Origin: Streptococcus sp. Marseille-Q5986 | GTDB lineage: Bacteria > Bacillota > Bacilli > Lactobacillales > Streptococcaceae | DNA: 64,000 bases | Direction of reading: 5' to 3' | Assembly (NCBI RefSeq): GCF_946902915.1 | Contig: NZ_CAMPPY010000001.1 | Span: forward strand, 434,001-498,000 | In this document: in pieces, positions 55,073 through 63,973 of the stretch | Numbering within the stretch: position 1 is the first letter of the stretch | How the letters are laid out: each line of letters starts with the position of its first letter | Translations under genes and position numbers: made by a program | The notes under the pieces: generated by a model | The model's input: the letters and a program-made list of their open reading frames with translations, nothing else | The model's database searches: none | What the model was told of the DNA's origin: nothing

Positions 55073-56017
55073 ATGAAGAAAAAACGTAAAAAATACAAAA
55101 AGATAATAATGATTTTTGTAATAATATTGTTTATCGTACCTGTTGCTACGATTGGGCTGTATAAAACAGGCATTTGTGATTTTGATTTTTTTAAAAATGT
55201 CTACAAAAAAATCGATTTTCGACTGAATACAAATGAGCTTAATATTTCGCAGGATGCTCTTTCATTTTCTGTTTATGATATTGAGCAAGGAAAATATTTA
55301 TTTTACGAGGGCGATAATCAGTCGCCTACAGTAGCAAGTTTGGCAAAATTATTTGTCATTGATTATGCTTTGGAAAAAGTTGCTTTAGAAGATATTGTTG
55401 AAGTAAATCAAGAGGTATTGGAACTTGTGCCGCCGGGTTCGTCTTTAGCATATCTGTATGCTGGGGACTATACAGTTAAACAAATAATGGAGGCTTTGCT
55501 TGTTCCTTCCGGAAATGATGCTGCCTATGCATTAGCATACCATATCGCTAAAAACGAACTGGGAGAAGGCTACACAGCAACAGAATATATTGATTATTTT
55601 ATGACAGGAGTTAGTAAGCATTTAATCGAAGAGGGTTATTCTAAAACAAATTTGTATAATGACCCAAGTGGGGCTTCTATGCAAGCTTATACTCATTTAG
55701 ATGACATTAACCGTGTAGCCTTAAAACTTCTAAATTATGGTTTTGTTAGAGAATGTATAGGGATAAGTTCTTTCTCAATTGAAACTCCACAAGGTGAAAT
55801 CACATGGAAGAATACGAATGAGTTTTTAGATAAAAATTCACCGTACTATAATGCGAATGTAAAAGGAATGAAAACGGGAACTATGGCATCTTCTTACAGC
55901 ATAGTTGTTCTTTATGAAAAAGATGGAAAAGAATATTTGATAACTTGTTTGGCGGCATTATCAAACGAAGGAAGATATAAAGCGGTACAGTCTGCTATCA
56001 ATACGATTATTAAATGA
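55073..56017 (+). CDS. D-Ala-D-Ala carboxypeptidase-like serine hydrolase (peptidase S11)
   Basis: A 314-aa exported protein with a highly basic start (MKKKRKKYKK), a membrane anchor/signal (~11-32) and an S11 penicillin-binding domain. The active sites are SLAK (SxxK, ~88), SGND (SxN, ~143) and MKTGT (KTG, ~264). It would trim the terminal D-Ala of peptidoglycan stems. Codon use is more AT-rich than in relA/dtd and it sits beside oriT and a relaxase fragment, so it is probably cargo of the conjugative element. Ribosome site TTGGAGG. Frame intact. Confidence 0.85.
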   Translation: MKKKRKKYKKIIMIFVIILFIVPVATIGLYKTGICDFDFFKNVYKKIDFRLNTNELNISQDALSFSVYDIEQGKYLFYEGDNQSPTVASLAKLFVIDYALEKVALEDIVEVNQEVLELVPPGSSLAYLYAGDYTVKQIMEALLVPSGNDAAYALAYHIAKNELGEGYTATEYIDYFMTGVSKHLIEEGYSKTNLYNDPSGASMQAYTHLDDINRVALKLLNYGFVRECIGISSFSIETPQGEITWKNTNEFLDKNSPYYNANVKGMKTGTMASSYSIVVLYEKDGKEYLITCLAALSNEGRYKAVQSAINTIIK

Positions 56018-56101
56018 TGATGAAATATCTCTTTTAAGCGAGTGTTAAGTTCCAGTTTGTGTGGGAAATACACTCAAAATTTCGACAACCGACGGAGTGA
56101 T

Positions 56102-56200
56102 CCGCCAGCGGTGGCGGTCGTAAGACATACCGCCACGCCAGCTTGCTGGCGAGCCGTTCAAAGCTCCCGTTTGACTAACAGGGGGTACTATTACAAGAAA
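56102..56200 (+). other. oriT-like region of a Tn916-type element
   Basis: GC-rich inverted repeats CCGCCA-gcgg-TGGCGG (56102-56117) and CGCCAGC-tt-GCTGGCG (56136-56151) are followed by CTCCCGTTTGACTAACAGGG and GGGTACTATTAC. This stands out from the AT-rich surroundings and resembles the transfer-origin region before orf20 of Tn916-family elements as I remember it. It lies about 180 bases before the mobT start, the expected place. Nick site not determined. Confidence 0.6.
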
Positions 56201-56377
56201 CAAGATACAAAACAATTACAAAAATCCCGATATGAAACGATGTACGAAGTTATAAGAACTTACTGCACTTCACACCCTGTCATTTCTACCCGACAGGTCG
56301 AAAACAGCATATCGGAAACACAAACTACAAGGTGTATATTCCTATGGGCGTATGCTTTTTTGATTGGAGGAATAAAC

Positions 56378-57418
56378 ATGAATGACATGGATTTTATCGA
56401 AGCATTGAAAACAAAACGGAATGCCTGCGGTTATTCCCAAAGCAGACTGGCAAAGGAACTGCATATCAGCAGGCAAAACTTGAATGAAATTGATAACGGA
56501 AAAACAAGAGCCAGCAAGGAAATGAAGCATACGCTCCTGCATTATCTGGACTACTGCAAATGCACACAGCCTTTTACGCTGAACATTGATTATCTGCCTG
56601 TATGCTTCCCTACTACGGATGCATTGGAGATTATCAAAAACGTGCTGTCTATGAAAGTAGAATACTTTATCCATGAAGATTATGGACTGTTTGGCTATGA
56701 GGAACTATACCGCTATGGCGAGATTATCGTTACCGCTTCTATGGGCGTTTTACTGGAATTAAAGGACATGGGCTGTCGGCATTTAGAACACGTCTTACAG
56801 GCAAGAGGTGTAGGCTGGTACAATTTTTTGAGCCGTTGCATGGACTATGAGGGTATCTTTAAGCGTCTGGACTTGGCTGTCAATGATATGGGCGGACTGC
56901 TGGATATAGAAATCCTAAGAGAACGCTATTACGCCGATAAGGTATGGAAACGCTCAAGGAAATATGAGGGCGGAGTAGTCATCCAAGGTGCTTCTGGGCT
57001 CTTGATCAGGATTGCCAAATGTTGTAACCCTGTTCCAGATGATGATATCGTTGGTTATATTACCAAGGGTCGTGGTGTAGCTATTCACCGTGTAGACTGT
57101 ATGAACCTTCGCTCACAGGAAAATTACGAGCAGCGTCTACTCGATGTTGAATGGGAAGACCAATTCTCAAGTAAGGAGTATATGGCTCACATCGATATCT
57201 ACGGGCTCAACCGTTCTGGTCTATTGAATGATATCTTGCAAGTCTTATCAAATACAACTAAAAATATCTCAACCGTTAACGCCCAACCAACCAAGGATAT
57301 GAAATTTGCCAATATCCATGTCTGCTTTGGTATTTTCAACCTCTCTACACTGACTACAGTAGTTGATAAGATTAAGAGTGTACCAGAAGTCTACTCAGTC
57401 AAACGGACCAATGGTTAA
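56378..57418 (+). CDS. MobT relaxase N-terminal part fused in frame to RelA C-terminal part
   Basis: A 346-aa chimera. Residues 1-~195 are the start of a MobT/Orf20-type relaxase of Tn916/ICESt-like elements: an XRE helix-turn-helix (SQSRLAKELHISRQNLNEID) and the beginning of the Rep_trans domain (VGWYNFLSRCMDYEGIFKRLD). Residues ~197-346 are the RelA zinc-finger and ACT domains ([15 protein letters not shown]...), without synthetase or hydrolase. The join is seamless at KYEGG. ATG 56378 has TTGGAGG seven bases upstream; an open frame to 56042 is oriT DNA. Whether the product is made is unknown. Confidence 0.85.
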   Translation: MNDMDFIEALKTKRNACGYSQSRLAKELHISRQNLNEIDNGKTRASKEMKHTLLHYLDYCKCTQPFTLNIDYLPVCFPTTDALEIIKNVLSMKVEYFIHEDYGLFGYEELYRYGEIIVTASMGVLLELKDMGCRHLEHVLQARGVGWYNFLSRCMDYEGIFKRLDLAVNDMGGLLDIEILRERYYADKVWKRSRKYEGGVVIQGASGLLIRIAKCCNPVPDDDIVGYITKGRGVAIHRVDCMNLRSQENYEQRLLDVEWEDQFSSKEYMAHIDIYGLNRSGLLNDILQVLSNTTKNISTVNAQPTKDMKFANIHVCFGIFNLSTLTTVVDKIKSVPEVYSVKRTNG

Positions 57419-57892
57419 GTTGGCTTGATATAATCAGAAAGGATTGCTATGAGAATTATCGTTCATCGTGTCAAGAAAGCTCAAGTTTCTATTGAAGGTC
57501 AAGTATATGGGAAAATCCAGCAGGGGCTCTTACTCTTAGTAGGTGTTGGACCTGAGGATCAGCAGGAAGATTTGGAGTATGCTGTGAGAAAACTTGTCAA
57601 TATGCGAATTTTCTCAGATGCTGAAGGCAAGATGAACCTATCTGTTAAGGATATCCAAGGCGAAATCCTCTCCATCTCTCAGTTTACTCTGTTTGCCGAC
57701 ACCAAAAAAGGCAATCGTCCAACCTTTACAGGGGCAGCTAAACCAGATATGGCGGAAGCTTTCTATCAAGAATTTAACCAAGAACTAGCCAAGGAAGTTC
57801 CTGTTGAGACAGGAGTCTTTGGAGCAGATATGCAGGTGGAACTGGTCAATGATGGCCCAGTAACCATCATCCTTGACACCAAAAATAGATAA
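56964..57892 (+). repeat. Second copy of relA 3' end plus dtd (direct duplication)
   Basis: Colinear with 53737-54667. The first 55 bases (53737-53791 and 56964-57018) are identical. After that the copies differ at many silent sites, then return to near identity around the ACT-domain coding stretch (54045-54115 and 57268-57338). The mosaic indicates recombination between different streptococcal alleles rather than simple tandem duplication. The distance between copies is 3.2 kb, filled by the element fragment. Confidence 0.85.
57449..57892 (+). CDS. dtd: D-aminoacyl-tRNA deacylase, copy 2
   Basis: A 147-aa Dtd with the same motifs ([19 protein letters not shown]). It differs from copy 1 at about 20 positions, scattered, as expected for alleles of different species rather than a fresh duplicate. 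It follows the chimeric mobT-relA' gene with the usual ~30-base gap and a GAAAGGA ribosome site, and ends in a strong terminator, so this copy keeps the ancestral downstream side. Confidence 0.94.
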   Translation: MRIIVHRVKKAQVSIEGQVYGKIQQGLLLLVGVGPEDQQEDLEYAVRKLVNMRIFSDAEGKMNLSVKDIQGEILSISQFTLFADTKKGNRPTFTGAAKPDMAEAFYQEFNQELAKEVPVETGVFGADMQVELVNDGPVTIILDTKNR

Positions 57893-57927
57893 GAAAAACC
57901 AAGCTGGGCTTGGTTTTTCTTATCTAT
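57886..57927. terminator. Bidirectional terminator after second dtd
   Basis: ATAGATAAGAAAAACCAAGC pairs perfectly with its complement around GGG-rich loop bases; A and T runs are part of the stem, so it works for both convergent genes. Confidence 0.9.
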
Positions 57928-58340
57928 CATAAAATACTCCAACAAGAAATGGGTTCTTGATAGGCTTTTGGGAAATCTTGTTTTAGGCTTTGGCAGGTGC
58001 GATAAGAAGGGATGAGATGTCCCAGGATGAGGAGAGTTCCCTGAAGGAAAAGTGGGACACCACTTAAACATATCAAGGAGAGAATCATCAGGATATCCCA
58101 TAGAAGGATTTGTAAGGCAAAACGCCAGAATCTTGGTCTAATCTGGGAATAGAGTTGACTAAAGTGGTCACAAAGTTGATTAGAAAGATAGGTCAATAGC
58201 ATAGGATGAAAGAAAATGAGCCAACCGCTATAAATCAAAATCCAATCCCAAGTAAGGCTCTCTTTAAATGTTAAAAATGCCAGCATAATTCCATCGATGA
58301 TAAGGAGTTGAATGGTTTTGATGTAGATGATTTTTTTCAT
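57927..58340 (-). CDS. Small membrane protein of unknown function
   Basis: A 137-aa hydrophobic protein with three to four membrane helices (residues ~5-24, ~33-52, ~72-95, ~98-115), a basic loop (SQIRPRFWRF) between, and a polar C-terminus. I do not recognise the family. It starts at ATG with AGAAGG upstream on the minus strand, and lies convergent to dtd behind a shared terminator, so it was probably next to relA-dtd before the element came in. Confidence 0.7.
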   Translation of the reverse strand: MKKIIYIKTIQLLIIDGIMLAFLTFKESLTWDWILIYSGWLIFFHPMLLTYLSNQLCDHFSQLYSQIRPRFWRFALQILLWDILMILSLICLSGVPLFLQGTLLILGHLIPSYRTCQSLKQDFPKAYQEPISCWSIL

Positions 58341-58446
58341 GATAAAACCTTCTTTTTATATGTTAACGGATAAATATTTTATATAATTATTATATAATAG
58401 TCTTGTAAAATATTCAACCGTTAATATATAAGAGGAGGAAAAAATT

Positions 58447-59063
58447 ATGATTTATCTTAAGAAACTGATAACAGTTGTTACAAGTATTTTTCTGTTGACT
58501 CCTATTCTATTACCGAATATAAGTGTTTTAGCCAATGAAAATATCACTATGAATACTAAAACTGATGAAATTTCTTCTTTAAAAAATGATTTAAGTCAAC
58601 CATTTGTTGAAGTGATTGGGAATGATTCAGTAAAGTTGACTTATTTAGATGGATCAATTGATTTGCTTGAAAAGAGAGAGGATGGAATTTACAGGAATAA
58701 TCAATTGTTTTTGTCATTAACAAGTTTTGAATTAAATTATTCCTACTTTAGAAGTGCTTATTCAGATTGGGTATATGTAGGAGGTAGTGAAGGAGGTCAG
58801 ATAGAAATTCTCAATTAAAAAATATTGCTGCATTTATATATGGAAGGCTTATAAGCATGATTGGAGGACCATTAGTAGGTACCATAACTGGAGCACTTAT
58901 GGCAATTTTACCAAGTAATCCTCCAGGGGCTTATAGCAGGGTTCGAACTTATTATAATCATAGTAAGAGACAATTTAAAATAGTGACTTCTTACTATGAA
59001 AATTCAAACTTTAGTGGTTATATTACTACGACTACAGAATATTTAATTGTTCCTGCCAGTTAG
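58447..59063 (+). pseudogene. Secreted peptide precursor, possibly bacteriocin-like, with a frameshift
   Basis: The first frame (58447-58818) encodes a signal peptide (MIYLKKLITVVTSIFLLTPI...VLA) and a ~95-residue mature part. The end of this part shifts from QIEI to a second frame reading SQLKNIAAFIYGRLIS. That frame continues through a hydrophobic glycine-rich stretch (MIGGPLVGTITGALMAIL) to YLIVPAS and a stop at 59063. One missing T near 58809 would restore a ~205-residue protein. Glycine-zipper stretches occur in pore-forming bacteriocins, which is only a hint. It has its own AGAGGAGGA ribosome site, TATATAATAG promoter-like sequence upstream, and a terminator. Confidence 0.6.
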
Positions 59064-59172
59064 AACCATCATTTATTTTACAACTAAATTAACGATTGGG
59101 TATAGGCAGTGATATTACTATCATTGTATAAGTAATAATGAGACTTTACAAAAAGTCTTTAAAATCAGCAAG

Positions 59173-59220
59173 ACGCATAGTGTGAGGTGTTGAAAAACTT
59201 TGATACTATGCGTTTTATTT
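59173..59220 (+). terminator. Terminator after the secreted-peptide gene
   Basis: ACGCATAGT pairs with ACTATGCGT across a ~23-base loop, then TTTTATTT. Weaker than others because of the long loop. Confidence 0.65.
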
Positions 59221-59244
59221 CAGTTTCCTTCTATTATCTAGCTT

Positions 59245-59925
59245 CTATCTAGCTTCCTTATCATTCCAGACAAATAAAGCTCCGATTGCATTGAGGATAT
59301 AAAAGATGTATTTACCGATATTGGCGAAGTTTCCTTGAATACCAGCCTTTGTTAGCTAAACGAAATTGTAAATCAACCAAAATCCCCACTGAATTGTTAA
59401 TTTTAATGCATTCAAAGCATTGGCAATGAGGGACAGTGCAAATGCAATAGTTGTTACGTAGGCAAGGAGATTCATCTTATCACCATAGCCGATATAGTTG
59501 GTCAAAAATGCAAAGAGGAAGGCGATGATTGAAATGATGATGGTCGCAATTTTACCTGTTTTTGGCTCATTTGGTTGGGTCTTCCTTCTTGTGAAGCTTC
59601 CGATTTCTTAATAGCAAAGGTATAAATGAGGAAAGTGACAGGATAGGTGATAATGACCGCCTTATTTCCAAGGATATAATCAATGGTACCAGACAAAATC
59701 GTATTGACAATACCAAAGTAATTTCCCCATTTGCTTAATTTTCCCGTGAAACGAGTGGACAACATGGAAATCCCAACATTGGTTACGGAAATCAATCCAG
59801 AGGGTACAAGAGCTGTCCATGGTTCCCAGTCTACGAATTTATCGAGTCGGGAGTTGAGGTAACCAGATGCAATCGCAATCTCGAAGAGGTCAAACCATGT
59901 TTAAGGTATCTTTCTCGTTTTTTAT
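59245..59925 (-). pseudogene. pnuC: pnuC-like nicotinamide riboside transporter, degraded
   Basis: Minus-strand fragments in different frames read DWEPWTALVPSGLISVTNVG, then NYFGIVNTILSGTIDYILGN and VIITYPVTFLIYTFAIKK, then (new frame) IIISIIAFLFAFLTNYIGYG. The last is KAGIQGNFANIGKYIFYILN up to a stop at 59245. These are the membrane segments of PnuC in order. Frameshifts near 59580 and 59890 and an in-frame stop near 59356 disrupt it, and the start is lost. The cell must depend on another niacin route or a paralogue. Confidence 0.8.
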
Positions 59926-59972
59926 CATAACCATTCTACAACTAAATGAGAGTAACATCAAATGTTAGAAAT

Positions 59973-60001
59973 AAAACCCTGAAAATCAAGCTTTCAGGGT
60001 T
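59973..60001 (-). terminator. Terminator after psaR
   Basis: On the minus strand AACCCTGAAA pairs with TTTCAGGGTT, followed by TTATTT. Confidence 0.8.
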
Positions 60002-60019
60002 GGTAGGGGACTTGAGAAA

Positions 60020-60670
60020 TTAGTCGATTTTCTCAACATAGAGTTGTTTGGCGATTTCTAGGCTGACTTGGAGTTCTTCATTTTTGTGAATCAGAGTGAA
60101 GGTATTAGAGAAGCCATCAAACTGCTTGACTTGGACTTGGTCTCCAATATGAATGCTGTGTTTTTCCAAATATTGGAGAAGTTCAAAGCTATCATGGACT
60201 CGAGTCAGTAGATAGGTCCCTGCTTCTTTGGTATCTGCTAGTGGTAAGTTATTGATTTCGACCAGGAGCTCTCCCTTAGCTGGGATGGTTCCTCCATGAG
60301 GACAGGTTTTTGGGAAGCCTAACATTTTGTCTAATCTCTCGACGAAAAAGTCTGAAACCGTATGTTCTAATACCTCAGCTTCGTCATGAATCTGGTTACT
60401 GGTATAATCAAGATGGTGAACTAGAAAGACTTCAATCAACCGGTGTTTGCGATAGAGTTCTGAGACCAGTTTGAGACCGATATCTGTCAATAGATAGCCG
60501 TTCTCCTTGTTCTTGAGGATGAGATTTTCACTTTTCATGCGTTTGATCATCTCTGTTACAGCAGGTGGAGAGACCTGCATACGGGCAGCAATTTCTTTAT
60601 TGGTGATTTTCTGCATCTCCGTACCGATTTCATAAATACATTTTAGGTAGTCTTCTTTATTTGGCGTCAT
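60020..60670 (-). CDS. psaR: Manganese-dependent repressor PsaR (DtxR/MntR family)
   Basis: A 216-aa metalloregulator. The DNA-binding domain is ITNKEIAARMQVSPPAVTEMIKRM (~22-45). The dimerisation/metal domain has HRLIEVFLVHHL and HDEAEVLEHTVSDFF (metal-binding His/Glu, ~75-110), with CPHGGTIPAKGE after it, and a C-terminal FeoA/SH3-like domain is present. ATG 60670 (MTPNKEDYL) is preceded by GAGGA; the frame extends nine codons upstream. With Mn2+ it represses psaBCA. It lies on the same strand just beyond tpx. Confidence 0.95.
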   Translation of the reverse strand: MTPNKEDYLKCIYEIGTEMQKITNKEIAARMQVSPPAVTEMIKRMKSENLILKNKENGYLLTDIGLKLVSELYRKHRLIEVFLVHHLDYTSNQIHDEAEVLEHTVSDFFVERLDKMLGFPKTCPHGGTIPAKGELLVEINNLPLADTKEAGTYLLTRVHDSFELLQYLEKHSIHIGDQVQVKQFDGFSNTFTLIHKNEELQVSLEIAKQLYVEKID

Positions 60671-60753
60671 TCGTTTCCTCTTGTCTTTTCTCTCCATCTA
60701 GTATATCAAAAAAAGCTAGATTTCTCTAGTCTTCTACCCTAATGGCTTTAATT

Positions 60754-61248
60754 TTAGTCCAGTTCTTTCACTGCAGCAATAGCAGCTTCAAAGTCTGGTT
60801 CCGTGTTGATATTGTCAACGTATTCTACATAACGGATGACATTGTCAGTATCGAGAACAAAGACGGCACGTGCAAGGAGATGCCATTCGTTGATCAAAAG
60901 GGCATAATCGCGCCCGAAAGAATGGTCAAAGTAGTCTGAAAGCATGATGGCATTGTCAATGCCTTCAGCACCACACCAACGTTTTTGGGCAAAGGGTAGG
61001 TCCATAGAAACGGTAAGAACGACGGTATTGTCAAGGTTGGCAAGTTCCTGGTTGAATCGACGTGTTTGCGTTGAGCAGATGCCTGTATCGATAGAAGGCA
61101 CAACGCTCAAGACTTTTTTCTTTCCATCAAAGTCAGCTAGTGTTTTTTTAGAGAGATCTGTTGTAGTGAGAGAAAAGTCGAGTGCCTTGTCGCCGACTTG
61201 CAGTTGTTTACCTGTAAAGGTTACAGGATTTCCGAGAAAAGTTACCAT
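60754..61248 (-). CDS. tpx: Thiol peroxidase (Tpx/PsaD)
   Basis: A 164-aa atypical 2-Cys peroxiredoxin reducing H2O2 and alkyl peroxides. The peroxidatic Cys is in [12 protein letters not shown] (~58) and the resolving Cys in KRWCGAEG (~92), the Tpx spacing. ATG 61248 ([11 protein letters not shown]) has GGAGT upstream; nine more codons are open above it. Own promoter, but close behind psaA, as in the pneumococcal psaBCA-psaD locus. Confidence 0.96.
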   Translation of the reverse strand: MVTFLGNPVTFTGKQLQVGDKALDFSLTTTDLSKKTLADFDGKKKVLSVVPSIDTGICSTQTRRFNQELANLDNTVVLTVSMDLPFAQKRWCGAEGIDNAIMLSDYFDHSFGRDYALLINEWHLLARAVFVLDTDNVIRYVEYVDNINTEPDFEAAIAAVKELD

Positions 61249-61273
61249 AAGATACTCCAATCTTTTTTCTTCC

Positions 61274-61303
61274 ATTTTAGCTGAAACGGTCAGAATTTTC
61301 CAA
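61274..61303 (-). promoter_or_regulatory. Promoter of tpx
   Basis: Minus strand: TTGGAA (61298-61303), 18 bases, TAAAAT (61274-61279), about 25 bases before the tpx start. Confidence 0.65.
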
Positions 61304-61328
61304 TGATTTGACCGGAAATATGGGCATA

Positions 61329-61364
61329 GAAAAAACGCCAGCTCGTGTGAGAATGACGTTTTTC
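61329..61364 (-). terminator. Terminator after psaA
   Basis: Minus strand: GAAAAACGTCA pairs with TGGCGTTTTTTC (one mismatch/G-U), T-run within the stem. Separates the psaBCA message from tpx. Confidence 0.75.
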
Positions 61365-61370
61365 AGAGGC

Positions 61371-62300
61371 TTATTTTGCCAATCCTTCAGCAATCTTGTC
61401 AAGGTTGTATTTCATCATGTTGTAGTAGCTGTCGCCTTCTTTACCTTGTTCTGCGATAGAGTCAGTAAAGATTTGTGCGTAGATTGGGATGTTTGTGTCT
61501 TTAGAAACAGTTTTCATTGGACGGTCATCCACACTTGATTCTACAAAGAGTGATGGAACTTTTGATTGGCGAAGTTTTTCAACCAAGGTCTTGATTTGGT
61601 CAGGTGTTCCTTCTTCTTCAGTGTTGATTTCCCAGATATAGGCACTTGGGACACCGTAGGCTTTAGAGAAGTATTTGAAGCATCCTTCGCTGGTTACGAT
61701 GAGTTTTTTCTCAGCAGGGATATTGTTAAATTTCTCTTTAGCTTCCTTGTCAAGTTTGTCTAGCTTATCAGTATATTCTTTGAGATTTTTTTCGTAAAAT
61801 TCCTTGTTGTTAGGATCTTTAGCGCTCAATTGTTTTGCGATATTTTTAGCAAAAATCATACCGTTTTCAAGGTTGAGCCAAGCGTGTGGGTCTTCTTTGC
61901 CTTTTTCGTTTTGACCTTCAAGGTAGATAACATCAACGCCTTCGCTGACTGCAAAGTAGTCTTTGTTTTCAGTTTTCTTGGCATTTTCTACCAATTTTGT
62001 AAACCAAGCATTGCCACCTGTTTCAAGGTTGATCCCATTATAGAAAATCAAATCAGCTTGAGAAGTTTTCTGAACGTCTTCAGGAAGTGGTTCGTATTCG
62101 TGTGGGTCTTGACCAACAGGAACGATACTGTGAAGATCAATCTTGTCGCCAGCAATATTTTTAGTAATATCAGCGATGATTGAGTTAGTGGCAACAACTT
62201 TTAGTTTTTGACTAGAAGCTGCATCTTTTTTTCCACTAGCACATGCTACAAGAGCAATGACGGAAAGAAAGAGAACGAGTAATGTACCTAATTTTTTCAT
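61371..62300 (-). CDS. psaA: Manganese ABC transporter substrate-binding lipoprotein PsaA
   Basis: The 309-aa cluster A-I solute-binding protein. The signal peptide ends at the lipobox ALVAC (Cys20). The four metal ligands are in place: H67 in QDPHEYEP, H139 in EDPHAWLN, E205 in [11 protein letters not shown] and D280 in the [10 protein letters not shown] region. ATG 62300 (MKKLGTLL) has GGAGGATCT upstream. It binds Mn2+ (and competitively Zn2+) for PsaBC and is a major surface antigen in pneumococcus. Confidence 0.98.
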   Translation of the reverse strand: MKKLGTLLVLFLSVIALVACASGKKDAASSQKLKVVATNSIIADITKNIAGDKIDLHSIVPVGQDPHEYEPLPEDVQKTSQADLIFYNGINLETGGNAWFTKLVENAKKTENKDYFAVSEGVDVIYLEGQNEKGKEDPHAWLNLENGMIFAKNIAKQLSAKDPNNKEFYEKNLKEYTDKLDKLDKEAKEKFNNIPAEKKLIVTSEGCFKYFSKAYGVPSAYIWEINTEEEGTPDQIKTLVEKLRQSKVPSLFVESSVDDRPMKTVSKDTNIPIYAQIFTDSIAEQGKEGDSYYNMMKYNLDKIAEGLAK

Positions 62301-62332
62301 TAGATCCTCCAATTTTATTGGGGCTTTGCCCC

Positions 62333-63181
62333 TTATTTTAACAAATGTTTATTTTTTAGTTTCAAATATCGTTGTTTTGGAGCGATAAAGAAACTAATGA
62401 GAAAGAAACTAGCGGCTGTAAGCACGATACTAGAACCTGCCGCAACGTTAAAGCTATAGCCGATAAAGAGTCCTAAAACTGAAGCAGTGGCTCCAAAGGT
62501 TGAGGAAAGGAAAATCATGCTTTTCAGGCTATTAGCATATAGATAAGCAGTTGCCGCTGGGGTAATCAGCATGGCTACAATCAGGATAGTTCCGACACTT
62601 TGCATGGCTGTCACAGACACGAGAGTTAGGAGTACCATGAGTAAGTAGTGATAGAAATTGACAGGCATTCCCATGGCTTTAGCCAAGAGTTCATCAAAGG
62701 AAGTGATCAAGAGTTGCTTGAAGAAAATCCAGATTAACAAGAGAATGGCTGCTCCCACACCCACAGTAATAAACATATCTGTATCTTGGACGGCCAGGAT
62801 ATTACCAAAAAGGATATGGAAAAGGTCGGTTGAACTTTTAGCGACACCAATCAAGATGATACCGAGGGCTAAGAAAGAAGAAAAGGTAATGCCGATGGCG
62901 GTATCGCTTTTGATAATCGAGTTTCCCTTGATGTAGGTAATGATGATAGCAGCTAGTAGTCCAAAGGCAATGGCTCCGATAAAGAAGTCAAGGCCCAAGA
63001 TAAAGGAGAGGGCTACACCTGGCAAGACAGCATGTGAAATGGCATCTCCCATGAGTGACATCCCGCGTAGGATGATGAAACATCCCACAGCTCCAGCTAC
63101 GACCCCGATGACAATAGCTGTTATCAAGGCATTTTGTAAGAAATGGAATTTTTGCAATCCATCGATAAATTCTGCAATCAT
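62333..63181 (-). CDS. psaC: Manganese ABC transporter permease PsaC
   Basis: A 282-aa permease of the ABC-3 family with about eight or nine membrane helices. Key stretches are [23 protein letters not shown] (~33-55, the coupling region) and [22 protein letters not shown] (~195). It overlaps psaB by four bases and precedes psaA by 32, so the order is psaB-psaC-psaA in one operon. Confidence 0.96.
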   Translation of the reverse strand: MIAEFIDGLQKFHFLQNALITAIVIGVVAGAVGCFIILRGMSLMGDAISHAVLPGVALSFILGLDFFIGAIAFGLLAAIIITYIKGNSIIKSDTAIGITFSSFLALGIILIGVAKSSTDLFHILFGNILAVQDTDMFITVGVGAAILLLIWIFFKQLLITSFDELLAKAMGMPVNFYHYLLMVLLTLVSVTAMQSVGTILIVAMLITPAATAYLYANSLKSMIFLSSTFGATASVLGLFIGYSFNVAAGSSIVLTAASFFLISFFIAPKQRYLKLKNKHLLK

Positions 63182-63900
63182 AGGTCACCTCCATTGAAAA
63201 ATAGTCGATTACCGTAAGCTTCTTTGAGATTGGCTTTGGTAAAGGTTTCTTTGGTTGGGCCAAAGGCAATGACTTCTCGATTGACAAGTAAGACTTGATC
63301 AAAGTAGTGGGGAACCTTGCTGAGGTCGTGGTGGACGATGAGAACTGTCTTACCAGCTTTTTTCAGATCTCTCAGCGTATTCATGATGATTTCCTCACTG
63401 ACTGAGTCAATCCCAACAAAGGGTTCATCCAAGAGGATATAGTCGGTTTCCTGCACCAAACATCTGGCAATCAAGACCCGCTGGAACTGACCTCCAGACA
63501 GTTGACTGATTTGCCGTTCAGCGTAGTCAGCTAGGTCGACGATTTCAAGGGCCTCTTGCACTTTCTTCCAATGTTTAGCCTTTAAACTTCGAAAGAGAGG
63601 GATAGAGGGAAAGAGTCCTAACGAGACACATTCCTTGACCTTGATGGGAAAGTTGTAGTCGATATGGATTTTTTGTTCGACATAGGCGACTCGATGTAAG
63701 GATTTTTTAACTTCCTTGTCATCTAGAAATGCCTGACCTTGATGTGGGATAATTCCCAGCATCCCTTTTAATAATGTTGATTTCCCAGCACCGTTTGGAC
63801 CAATGATACCGGTAATTGTTGGTCCATGGAGCACTAGTGAAATATCCTTAAGTGCCAACGTTTCTTTGTAGGAGACACTTAGGTTTTCGATATGTATCAT
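63178..63900 (-). CDS. psaB: Manganese ABC transporter ATPase PsaB
   Basis: A 240-aa ABC ATPase: Walker [10 protein letters not shown] (~36), signature [15 protein letters not shown] (~138), Walker [13 protein letters not shown] (~160), H-loop VLIVHHDL. First gene of psaBCA, directly behind the PsaR-type operator. Start ATG with GAAAGGA upstream. Confidence 0.96.
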   Translation of the reverse strand: MIHIENLSVSYKETLALKDISLVLHGPTITGIIGPNGAGKSTLLKGMLGIIPHQGQAFLDDKEVKKSLHRVAYVEQKIHIDYNFPIKVKECVSLGLFPSIPLFRSLKAKHWKKVQEALEIVDLADYAERQISQLSGGQFQRVLIARCLVQETDYILLDEPFVGIDSVSEEIIMNTLRDLKKAGKTVLIVHHDLSKVPHYFDQVLLVNREVIAFGPTKETFTKANLKEAYGNRLFFNGGDL

Positions 63901-63934
63901 ATAGTTGTATTCCTTTCGTTTCTTATCGTTTCTT

Positions 63935-63973
63935 AGTATACATTAAAAAAGAAATTAAGTCAAGTTAATTTTT
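63935..63973 (-). promoter_or_regulatory. psaBCA promoter with PsaR operator
   Basis: Minus strand: TTGACT (63958-63963), 17 bases, TATACT (63935-63940). The -35 is embedded in the imperfect palindrome AAATTAACTTGACTTAATTT (63952-63971), matching the known PsaR box (ATTAACTTGACTTAAT), so Mn2+-PsaR would block polymerase directly. Confidence 0.88.

Noticed and set aside
56042..56377. Upstream extension of the MobT-RelA fusion
   Set aside because: The translation runs through GC-rich inverted repeats of the oriT-like region; the family start with a good ribosome site is at 56378.
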